64,000 nucleotides of DNA. It comes from JADLHS01 sp049840435 (GTDB lineage: Bacteria > Verrucomicrobiota > Verrucomicrobiia > Limisphaerales > JADLHS01). The stretch's first letter is position 1. Each line of letters opens with the position of its first letter. Where the stretch lies: positions 62,001-126,000 of the forward strand of contig JASGKY010000036.1 in assembly GCA_049840435.1 (NCBI GenBank). The letters are read 5' to 3'. A model generated the notes under the pieces. It was not told the origin of the DNA. It worked only from the letters and a program-made list of their open reading frames with translations, and ran no database searches. Made by a program: the position numbers and the translations under genes. Positions 33,705-41,871 of this stretch are shown in pieces.

Positions 33705-35246
33705 ATGAACCGCCAGTCTTTTCTTCCTCTTGGTTTGGTGGCTCTGTTTTTGCCTTTGGCCGCGGAGGCCGCGTTGGACACTTGGGTCAATAGCGGAACC
33801 TTGGCCAATCCAGCAATTGATGCCACCAACGTCATTAATAACGGAACCATCTCGACGGGGACATCCATTCCGTTTGATACGTCCAATACCCGGAACTTCA
33901 CCAATTCTGGGACCATCTCCGGAGCGATCGGGTTTCGTTTTGATAATGCGCCGCGTGATAGCACTGGGCAACTGATTGGTTTGCGCAAGCCGGCTGCAAA
34001 TTTTCACAATCGTAACAGTGGGGTAGTGTCCGCGTTGGATGGTTCGACCATTGGTGGCTTTGCGGGCAGCGTTCTCTATGTATCGGCAACGAACATCGTC
34101 AATCAAGGAACGCTGACTGTAGGGGCGGGTGGGTTGATGCAATTGACCGGAAACAATGTCAACCTTTCACGCGGTGGCTTTGGGGTTTTATCGGTGGGCA
34201 ACAATACAGCGCTCTTGGGATCGGTCAATGACAGTCCTATAGTCGGGCAATTTTATCCCGATCTCGCGGTCGCGGACTACTATTGGGCCCAGACAAATGC
34301 AAGCTTTCGGTTGGAAAACCTCATTTCACCGTTTGGAATTGTCTCCACGCCGACGCACAGAGTTCAGGGGATCAATCCGGGCGGCGCGGGATATTTCAAT
34401 GCGAATGTCCAGTTGTCCATCATTCCGGATCAAGCAGACGCCATTTCCAATGTGCTCCGGTTCGCGACCGTGGCTCTCACGAACAGCGCTGGTGAACTCA
34501 CCAACATCGTGGTACCCAGTAACGTGGTTCAACAAGCGGTCTTTGTCGCCATGCCGGCCTTTGCAGCGGCGATTGATCTTAGTTTTGCTCCTTCAACTCA
34601 GCCGACAAACGATTACGAATCCGTCTTTTTGACTTTGTCGGTGCCAGTGACGAATTTCATCACCGGAGCAGTTCAGGATGATGTCGTCTATTTTCAGGAT
34701 ACTTTGGCCGGTGAAACGGACCGGGGATTGTTGACCAATTATCTGACCACGCTGGCTGGGCAGTCCATCCTCCGGACTTCGCGGCCCAGACCGTATATCT
34801 TGTCCCGCATTCAACAGGACGCTGGCTCTCCCGGAAATGCCACGATCGGGACGGACTTCTTTTATGCTCCTAATTTCACCACTAACATCGCGAGTGCAGA
34901 GTTTGCTGCTTATTCCGGTACGCTCGATAACATCGTGGTGCGTCCCCCCAACATTCCGGCTGGCACGGCGACCAATCTGACCGGGCGGGTAGAAGTGCGC
35001 GCGGACAGCTTGGATTTGACACGCGCGCGAATTCGTGGCGAGGGGTTGGTTTCGCTGCAGGCCCGGCATTTGGTCGGGAGCAGCAATGCCGCAGTGGATT
35101 GTGAGAATCTGAGTTTGCAACTTGGTTCGACAAACGGGCTTTTGCGCGTGAAAGATATTACAAAAGCGACCGTTGAACGATTGCGTGGCGATGTCCGGGC
35201 TTGGAGCGCGGTGTGGAGCAATTCGGTACTCAATCGTGTTGACTAA
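33705..35246 (+). CDS. secreted beta-repeat protein, N-terminal part (frame breaks near 35,235)
   Basis: Signal peptide from the ATG at 33705 (SFLPLGLVALFLPLAAEAAL); an upstream ATG at 33678 is an alternative. The next 150 residues carry N-x-GT-I strand repeats (NVINNGTIS, NFTNSGTISGAIGF, NIVNQGTLTVGAGG), a pattern common in beta-helix surface proteins. The frame runs to ...SAVWSNSVLN and then stops quickly, but the +1 frame continues from about 35,236 (VLTNYDVSTNPVVEVPIT) for another 478 residues. With one base removed, the whole protein would be about 988 residues. Function unknown. Confidence 0.78.
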   Translation: MNRQSFLPLGLVALFLPLAAEAALDTWVNSGTLANPAIDATNVINNGTISTGTSIPFDTSNTRNFTNSGTISGAIGFRFDNAPRDSTGQLIGLRKPAANFHNRNSGVVSALDGSTIGGFAGSVLYVSATNIVNQGTLTVGAGGLMQLTGNNVNLSRGGFGVLSVGNNTALLGSVNDSPIVGQFYPDLAVADYYWAQTNASFRLENLISPFGIVSTPTHRVQGINPGGAGYFNANVQLSIIPDQADAISNVLRFATVALTNSAGELTNIVVPSNVVQQAVFVAMPAFAAAIDLSFAPSTQPTNDYESVFLTLSVPVTNFITGAVQDDVVYFQDTLAGETDRGLLTNYLTTLAGQSILRTSRPRPYILSRIQQDAGSPGNATIGTDFFYAPNFTTNIASAEFAAYSGTLDNIVVRPPNIPAGTATNLTGRVEVRADSLDLTRARIRGEGLVSLQARHLVGSSNAAVDCENLSLQLGSTNGLLRVKDITKATVERLRGDVRAWSAVWSNSVLNRVD

Positions 35247-36672
35247 TTATGATGTCAGCACGAATCCCGTCGTGGAAGTGCCGATCACCAACTCGGTCAA
35301 CGTTCTGTATCACATGATGGTGTACAATTTGAGAAGCCTGACGCACACCATCCCGGTGTCTGTGCAGCAGTTCAAGCTAACGGCTACCAATATTGTGATG
35401 GAGGATAATGCCAATGTGGTGCTGGAGTTTCTGCTCAAAGGTCAGAGCTTTACGCTGAATGGTCAGATGAATTTGTCTGGTGGCGTGCTTAATTGGTACT
35501 CCAGCAGTGCGCCGGATCTGCGCTATTTCACAAATAATGGCAGCCTGACAATTCCGAACGAGGCTCATTTTGGGGATGATGCCGTGCAAAATTATCTCGG
35601 ATTCGTCAATCGTGGTTTCATCACCTCTTACGGGCAAAACATCAACAGTGTTTACACCGAGTTGGCCGGTCCTAATACCGTGACCAGTGCATTCAATCTG
35701 ATCGGGACGGATGCCAAAGTGGATAATGGCAATATTACGGCTGCGGGCGACATTTTGTTGACCACGGCTACGATGAAATTTAACCGGGCCTTGATTCAAA
35801 GCGATAATCGCATTGTGCTCAACATCGCCAACGCGTTGCTCGATAATGGTCCAACTTCCAGCAATACGCTCGTTTGTGGTGATGGATTGATGCTCAGCGC
35901 GAAGCCCGCGACCGGAGATTTGTTGGGGACAACAGTTCGGACGATTGCCCCTAATTTCGGCTTGGTCAGTCACTATTGGGCCGGAGCTGATCGCGGAGCG
36001 ACCACGGCTGGATTTTCCAACAATGTTGCCTTGGGGCGGTTGGTCCTATCACCGAATGGCTTCGGGACCGCCTTTGAGTTCATTGGCACTGGGGCGGCCA
36101 ACGGGTTGTATGTTGATTTGTTGGATTTGTCCCAATTGTCCGATATCACCGAACAATTGTTGGTGGATCCGAACCTCACGATCTATTACGCCGCCGCCAA
36201 GCTCAGCTTTACGCCATCGGGCGGCATCTCGCCGGAGCAGTATTTGGAAAATCAATTCGGCGGACGGTTGCGCTGGGTTTCCCAATATGCCGGGGCCAAC
36301 AGTTCCGTGGATGTCGTGATCAACGGCAATCAGACCATTAAAGTGAATCGCGCGCTTCGCGACAGCACCGTGATTGATTCGGATTCCGATGGAGTGCCTA
36401 ATTACTACGACGCTTCGCCCTTCGATGGCGTGAGAATCACCTCTTCCACTCGGAGTAATAACCCTGCTGGGTTTGTGCTGACTTGGAATGCCGCCCCGAA
36501 TACCGTGTATCGGGTTGATTATCGGACCACATTGTCCTCATCCTTGTGGACCACGCTTTTAATGACGACCAACACGGCATCCGTCATGGTACCTTGGTCG
36601 GTCATTGACACGAATGCGGTCGCTGGCCAGCAGCGGTACTATCGTGTCAGTTACAATCCAAACGGACCCTAG
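35236..36672 (+). CDS. secreted beta-repeat protein, C-terminal part
   Basis: Continuation of the previous frame. It is beta-rich (FTNNGSLTIPNEAHFGDDAV, GNITAAGDILLTTATMKFNR), then has a short calcium-binding-like repeat (DSDSDGVPNYYDASPFDG). The final module is FVLTWNAAPNTVYRVDYR, a Trp and QQRYYRVSYNPNGP. That module matches the ends of the proteins at 29445, 36752/39724 and 41872-46234 in pattern. A GTG at 35,236 could in theory start translation, but lack of a signal peptide there and the continuity of the fold argue for a frame error. Confidence 0.75.
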   Translation: MLTNYDVSTNPVVEVPITNSVNVLYHMMVYNLRSLTHTIPVSVQQFKLTATNIVMEDNANVVLEFLLKGQSFTLNGQMNLSGGVLNWYSSSAPDLRYFTNNGSLTIPNEAHFGDDAVQNYLGFVNRGFITSYGQNINSVYTELAGPNTVTSAFNLIGTDAKVDNGNITAAGDILLTTATMKFNRALIQSDNRIVLNIANALLDNGPTSSNTLVCGDGLMLSAKPATGDLLGTTVRTIAPNFGLVSHYWAGADRGATTAGFSNNVALGRLVLSPNGFGTAFEFIGTGAANGLYVDLLDLSQLSDITEQLLVDPNLTIYYAAAKLSFTPSGGISPEQYLENQFGGRLRWVSQYAGANSSVDVVINGNQTIKVNRALRDSTVIDSDSDGVPNYYDASPFDGVRITSSTRSNNPAGFVLTWNAAPNTVYRVDYRTTLSSSLWTTLLMTTNTASVMVPWSVIDTNAVAGQQRYYRVSYNPNGP

Positions 36673-36751
36673 TTACAAAGCGGACGGCTTTTGTTTTGAA
36701 ACCGATTCGCTGCCGGAATTTGGGATTTTCGGCAGAAGCTCATAACGATTC

Positions 36752-39700
36752 ATGAAGATTCGCTTGTCAGTAATCACTGGCATCGCCACAGCGATGGCGA
36801 CCACAAACCTTGTTACTGCTGCGGTGGCTCCGCCGCATTCAGTGCTGCCCAACTTGGACAGCCGGAAGTCCTTCACCAACACGACTGCGGCAGTGCGCTT
36901 GCAGACCGCCACGGCATCGGCGGCGTTGCTGAGCACGCAGGTCAGTGGCGTTCGCTTCCAGCCTGACACCCGGACGGGGGGGGCACGGTTTCTGGCCGCG
37001 CAGCGCGGTTTCCTGACCGGCGTGGGCGGCAACGGAAAAGGATTGAGTGCTGCGGGTTTGAATGCCTTACCCCTCAGTGATCCCTATCGAGTGGTCAAGG
37101 CTTTCGCCAACGAGCACGCTGCGGTCTTTGGTCACGATGCCTTACCTCTCAATGCCGCTCAGGTCAAAGTGGACGCGATTACTGCCCGCAATGGCATGCG
37201 GACGGTCATCTGGCAGCAACGGCAGGATGACATCCCCGTTTATGGCGCTTTGTTTGTCAGCCATCTGACGAAGAATGAGGAGTTGGTTTCTGTTTCGTCG
37301 CGATTTGTCTCCGATCTATCCCACTCCGCTTCGCTTGTGCCCGGGCGGGCTTCACTGGTGAGCAATCCCCCACTCAACGCGACTGCCGCCACGCGTCGGG
37401 CCGCTCTGGATCTTGGGGAAACGAACGCCTTGATTCAATTGACCCAAGAAATGTCCCCTGCTGGGGCGGAGCAGAAGCAGAGTTTTCTGTCTCCTCGGTT
37501 GAACGGTGAGACCTACGCGCAATTGGTCTGGCTGCCGTTGCAAGATGACTCCCTGCAATTGTGCTGGCAGGTGATTTTAACCAGCAAAGCGCGCCCGGAG
37601 ATGTACCTGACCCTGGTCAATGCCCAGAATGGCAACGTCCTGTTGCGGCGTTGTCTGACGGCTTATGCTACCCCGGCGACATTCAATGTTTATACCAGTG
37701 ACAGTCCCTCGCCGTTTTCGCCCGGCCTGAATACGCCTTCTAATTTCCAGCCGCCTGTGGTGTCGCGAACCTCGGTCACGCTGACGGCCTTGAATAACAC
37801 CGCTTCGCCAAATGGCTGGATCAATGATGGCGGCAATCAAACGGTGGGTAATAACGTAGACGCCCATCTGGATCGGAACGATGACGACTTGCCTGATATG
37901 CCGCGTCCGCAGGGCAGTCCTAATCGTGTTTTTGATTTTCCTCTCGATTTGGCGCAATCGCCCGGGACGTATGGCAACGCATCCGTGGTAAATCTTTTCT
38001 ATTGGAACAATTTCGTCCATGACCGGATGTATGATTTTGGGTTCACCGAAGCGTTTGGGAATTTCCAGACGACCAATTTTAATCGAGGTGGGGCGGGAAA
38101 TGATGCCGTGTCCGCCGATGGTCAGGATGGGGGCGGATTTAACAATGCCAATTTTGCCACACCTCCGGATGGGATGCCGGGACGGATGCAGATGTATATT
38201 TTTAGCGAATCAACTCCTGATCGGGATGGTAGCTTGGATGCTGAAGTGATGGTCCACGAATACGGTCACGGAATCAGCAATCGTTTGCTTGGCGGCGGCG
38301 CTGGAATCAGTGAGTTGCAGACTGCAGGCATGGGGGAGGGGTGGTCAGATTTTTACGCTCTAAGCCTGTTGAGTGAGGCGACCGATGATCCGCACGCCGT
38401 TTATGCGACGGGTGGTTACCTGACCTATCAATTTTTTGGTCTGGATGCCAACTATTACTTTGGCATTCGGCGCTATCCTTACTGCACCGATTTGAGTAAG
38501 AATCCACTCACGTTCAAAGATATTGATCCCACGAAGGCGTCCACGCATCCGGGGGTGCCGATCAGCCCGATTTTTGGCGGCAGTCAGGCTGAGGAGGTTC
38601 ACAATCAGGGGGAAGTATGGTGCATGACCTTGTGGGAGGTGCGGGCCAATTTGATTGATAAGCTCGGGGCGGTGGCGGGCAATCAGACCATGCTGCAATT
38701 GGTTACCGATGGCCTGAAGCTCGCTCCAGAAAATGCCACGTTTATCGAGGCCCGGGACGGAATCTTACTTGCCGATGAAGTTCTGACCGGCGGCGATAAC
38801 TTGGCGGAACTTTGGTATGGGTTTGCCAAACGCGGTATGGGATTCAGCGCTTCAGCACCAACTTCGGACACGACTACCGGTGTTACTGAAGCCTATGATG
38901 TTCCGGATTATGTGATCACAGGCCCGACGGATGGAATTTTAGAAGTCCGCATTACGCCGGCAACGGGGGCGGCTTTGATCGGGAACACTACCAACAGCAT
39001 TTTTGTCCGGGTCACGGATGGCAAGGCGGTGACGAACGCTACGGTGACGGCGAGTTTGAGCACTGGCGGCACCCTCAGCTTTGCCAACAACGGGCAGTTG
39101 CCCGATTTGGTTGCTAACGACGCCAATTACACGGGTAAATTTGTGGTCCCTAATTTATCGACGAATGTTACCTTGACCTTGGTGATCACTGCTCCAGGTA
39201 AAGATTCTGCCACTAATCTGATTACGTATGCCATCGTTCCTCCACCGCCGAATGACTTCTTTACCAATGCCATCAAAGTGCCGGCCGCCGGCAGCAATTA
39301 CATTACTTTGAACGACACGGCCACCATTGAAAGTGGCGAGCCGATTCACGCTGGAGTGCAATCCACCGTGGCCTCCTTGTGGTGGACTTACACGCCGACC
39401 GCCAACGGCTCGGTGTTGGTGGATACGGCAGGCAGTCAGGCGGACACGGTTGTGGCCGTTTACACCAACAATACTTTGGCCGGATTGCAAACGGTGGTAG
39501 CCACTAACGATGTGGGAAGCCGTCAGCAGGCCTACGTCATATTTGCTGCCAAGGCGGGGGTGGCATATCGGATCGCTGTAGCCAGTTATGATGATAACAG
39601 CACCGGGACCATTCGCTTGGCGATTGTGCCGGGAGGGACGCCCGATACCACAGCCCCGAGTGTGACGGTTGCTTCACCAGTCAGCGGGCTGACGGTCACC

Positions 39701-39811
39701 ACCAATCGTGTGACGTTGGTGGTGGTACCGCGATTGATCCCGATCCGAACCCCTCTGGCTTGCAACAAGTCAGTATTCGGGTCAGCCAAATTGATGTCGG
39801 GGCGGGGGTGA
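36752..39811 (+). CDS. M36 (fungalysin-type) zinc metallopeptidase, catalytic part (frame breaks near 39,724)
   Basis: Signal peptide at residues 1-26 (VITGIATAMATTNLVTAAVA). An FTP-type inhibitory propeptide covers about 100-200. The catalytic domain has HEYGH with zinc ligands H502 and H506 and catalytic E503, then GMGEGWSD supplying the third ligand. These are the M36 hallmarks; related enzymes are secreted and degrade extracellular protein. After the catalytic domain comes a pre-peptidase C-terminal-like module (NDFFTNAIKVPAAGSNYITL, SLWWTYTPTANGSVLVDT). The frame is right up to VTLV near 39,720. There the sequence has two extra bases (or lacks one), because GTAIDPDPNPSGLQQ continues in another frame. 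Confidence 0.88.
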   Translation: MKIRLSVITGIATAMATTNLVTAAVAPPHSVLPNLDSRKSFTNTTAAVRLQTATASAALLSTQVSGVRFQPDTRTGGARFLAAQRGFLTGVGGNGKGLSAAGLNALPLSDPYRVVKAFANEHAAVFGHDALPLNAAQVKVDAITARNGMRTVIWQQRQDDIPVYGALFVSHLTKNEELVSVSSRFVSDLSHSASLVPGRASLVSNPPLNATAATRRAALDLGETNALIQLTQEMSPAGAEQKQSFLSPRLNGETYAQLVWLPLQDDSLQLCWQVILTSKARPEMYLTLVNAQNGNVLLRRCLTAYATPATFNVYTSDSPSPFSPGLNTPSNFQPPVVSRTSVTLTALNNTASPNGWINDGGNQTVGNNVDAHLDRNDDDLPDMPRPQGSPNRVFDFPLDLAQSPGTYGNASVVNLFYWNNFVHDRMYDFGFTEAFGNFQTTNFNRGGAGNDAVSADGQDGGGFNNANFATPPDGMPGRMQMYIFSESTPDRDGSLDAEVMVHEYGHGISNRLLGGGAGISELQTAGMGEGWSDFYALSLLSEATDDPHAVYATGGYLTYQFFGLDANYYFGIRRYPYCTDLSKNPLTFKDIDPTKASTHPGVPISPIFGGSQAEEVHNQGEVWCMTLWEVRANLIDKLGAVAGNQTMLQLVTDGLKLAPENATFIEARDGILLADEVLTGGDNLAELWYGFAKRGMGFSASAPTSDTTTGVTEAYDVPDYVITGPTDGILEVRITPATGAALIGNTTNSIFVRVTDGKAVTNATVTASLSTGGTLSFANNGQLPDLVANDANYTGKFVVPNLSTNVTLTLVITAPGKDSATNLITYAIVPPPPNDFFTNAIKVPAAGSNYITLNDTATIESGEPIHAGVQSTVASLWWTYTPTANGSVLVDTAGSQADTVVAVYTNNTLAGLQTVVATNDVGSRQQAYVIFAAKAGVAYRIAVASYDDNSTGTIRLAIVPGGTPDTTAPSVTVASPVSGLTVTTNRVTLVVVPRLIPIRTPLACNKSVFGSAKLMSGRG

Positions 39812-41235
39812 TTGCAAATGGCGACAAGGCTTCTTCCGTGGCTTCTTTGATCAGCACGAATTGGTCTCAAACCGTTGGCTTGTTTCAAGGGGTCAATCAG
39901 ATTAGCGTCAGCGTCAAGGACGGGGCTGGCAACCAGTCTTCGGCTATAACTCTGACCGTGACATATCGTCCGTTGGATCCGCCTAATGACTTCTTTGTAA
40001 ATGCTATCGCGCTTACGGGGAACTCGGGCGTTAGTTCGGTCAATACGCTGCAGGCCACTAAGGAGCTTAACGAGCCGGTGCATGCCGGCAATGCCGGCGG
40101 CAAATCGGCTTGGTGGACTTATCAACCTCCCGCTGATGGACAGCTGGTCCTTTCTACCACTAATTCGACCTTCGATACACTGCTGGCGGTTTATACCGGG
40201 AGCAGTATGAACACGTTGACGCTGGTTGCCGCCAACGACGATGCCGCCAATGGTTCGGGGGGCAGCAGTGCTTTGGCGGTGGCAGTTCGTTCCAATCAGG
40301 TCTATCGCATCGCCGTGGATGGCTTTGATGCGGCGGGCGGCGTCGCTTATCTGCAATACTTACTGACTCCAGGAACGGTATACCGGCTGACAATCGCAAC
40401 AAACATTGGCGGGGTAGTGCTTCCGGGTACGATGGATGTACTGGCGGGGGCAACGGTGCAATTGCTCGCGCAGCCAGCGACCGGATACAGCTTCGATAGC
40501 TGGAGCGGCGATGTGGTTTCACTCGCCAATCCGATCAATATCGTGATGAGTAAAGATCGTTCTATCGCGGCGCAATTCATCGCCATTCCTCACACCGACG
40601 GCTTTGAATCGGGTAATTTCACCGGGTTGGGTTGGACGACAGGCGGCAACCTGCCGTGGCTCGTGCAAAGCACCAACGTCGCCGCTGGTTCATTTGCGGC
40701 TCGCTCTGGCGCCATTGGGGCCAGTCAGTCCAGTTCATTGTTCCTGAGCCGGAATTTCCGGGCTGGGCTGGGCAGCTTTGACTTGCGGGTTAGTTCCGAG
40801 CCGACGTGGGATGTCTTTGCCTTCTACGTGGATGGTGTCTTGCAGCAACAATGGTCTGGCGAGCTGGCTTGGACCAGTTTTGCTTTCCCGATCACGGCTG
40901 GGACGCATACTTTTGAGTGGCGTTACAGCAAGGATGCGAACAATAACACGGGGCTGGATGCGGTCCTGATTGACAACGTCAATTTGCCCGTCGTCATGCC
41001 GGTGAATGCTTCCACGCCAGCCAGACTGACGGCCCGGCGGCAGACGGATGGCCAAGTGTTCTTGGATGTGCAGGGGCAAACCAATCAGCTTTATAACATT
41101 CAAATTTCGACCAACCTGGTGAACTGGCAGACTTTGGCCACGCTCGTGACCGTAAATGGTTCAGGCCATGTGCTCGATCCCGGAAGCCCGACTAACAGCA
41201 TCCGGTTCTATCGGGCGGCGACGCCGGTTCCTTGA
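39724..41235 (+). CDS. M36 metallopeptidase, C-terminal accessory domains
   Basis: About 504 residues continuing the previous gene. In order: the end of an Ig-like domain (LQQVSIRVSQIDVG, VSVKDGAGNQSS), then a second pre-peptidase-like module (NDFFVNAIALTG, SAWWTYQPPADGQL) similar to the one in the first part. A divergent InlB-type repeat follows (LAQPATGYSFDSWSGDVVSL), then a jelly-roll-like domain (HTDGFESGNFTGLGWTTGG, HTFEWRYSKDANNNTG). The end is the shared C-terminal module (VFLDVQGQTNQLYNIQI, NWQTLATL, RFYRAATPVP). The complete enzyme would be about 1493 residues. Confidence 0.8.
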   Translation, partial: GTAIDPDPNPSGLQQVSIRVSQIDVGAGVIANGDKASSVASLISTNWSQTVGLFQGVNQISVSVKDGAGNQSSAITLTVTYRPLDPPNDFFVNAIALTGNSGVSSVNTLQATKELNEPVHAGNAGGKSAWWTYQPPADGQLVLSTTNSTFDTLLAVYTGSSMNTLTLVAANDDAANGSGGSSALAVAVRSNQVYRIAVDGFDAAGGVAYLQYLLTPGTVYRLTIATNIGGVVLPGTMDVLAGATVQLLAQPATGYSFDSWSGDVVSLANPINIVMSKDRSIAAQFIAIPHTDGFESGNFTGLGWTTGGNLPWLVQSTNVAAGSFAARSGAIGASQSSSLFLSRNFRAGLGSFDLRVSSEPTWDVFAFYVDGVLQQQWSGELAWTSFAFPITAGTHTFEWRYSKDANNNTGLDAVLIDNVNLPVVMPVNASTPARLTARRQTDGQVFLDVQGQTNQLYNIQISTNLVNWQTLATLVTVNGSGHVLDPGSPTNSIRFYRAATPVP

Positions 41236-41278
41236 TGATGGCAGGTTTGCTGCCGAGCATGCGGCGAAAAGTTTCCCA

Positions 41279-41863
41279 GTGAAAACCTTCGGTCTGACCG
41301 GTGGCATCGGTATGGGAAAATCCACGGCGGCGCAATTGTTGCGATCCCGCGGCCTTGCCGTCATTGATACGGACGACCTTGCCCGGCAGGTGGTGCAGCC
41401 GGGGCAGCCAGCGCTTGTTGAAATCTGCCAGACGTTCGGCTCTGAGTTGCAAGATGCTTCCGGCGAGCTGCGTCGTGATGCGCTCGCCAAAATTGTCTTC
41501 GCTGACCCCGTTGCGCGCGAGAAGCTCGAAGCCATCACGCATCCCCGTATCACTCGACTCTGGCGGGAACAGCTTCAGGCTTGGCGTGCCGAGGGGCGCT
41601 CGGTGGCGGTGGTGGTCATCCCGCTCTTGTTTGAAACAAAAGTTGAGGCGGAGTTTGATGCCATTATCTGTCTGGCTTGCGCTGCGGCCACGCAACAGCA
41701 ACGTCTCGCCGCCCGCGGTTGGTCAGGCGATCAAATCCAGCAACGCCTCGCTGCGCAATTGCCCGTGGTTGAGAAAATGTCTCGCGCCCATTTCGTGGTC
41801 TGGTCTGAGGGAGCGGTCGAGATGCTATCGGCCCAGTTGACGCGGATTATTCCGGTGGGGTGA
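41279..41863 (+). CDS. coaE: dephospho-CoA kinase
   Basis: About 194 residues from a GTG at 41279, where VKTFGLTGGIGMGKST begins with the P-loop; this start fits the family better than codons overlapping the M36 gene. Other landmarks are VIDTDDLARQVVQPG, THPRITRLW and VVVIPLLFETKVE, all typical of CoaE, which phosphorylates dephospho-CoA in the last step of coenzyme A synthesis. It is cytoplasmic and housekeeping, and sits oddly inside a block of secreted proteins. It converges with the CotH-type gene, whose end lies nine bases away. Confidence 0.92.
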   Translation: MKTFGLTGGIGMGKSTAAQLLRSRGLAVIDTDDLARQVVQPGQPALVEICQTFGSELQDASGELRRDALAKIVFADPVAREKLEAITHPRITRLWREQLQAWRAEGRSVAVVVIPLLFETKVEAEFDAIICLACAAATQQQRLAARGWSGDQIQQRLAAQLPVVEKMSRAHFVVWSEGAVEMLSAQLTRIIPVG

Positions 41864-41871
41864 AGCAATCG

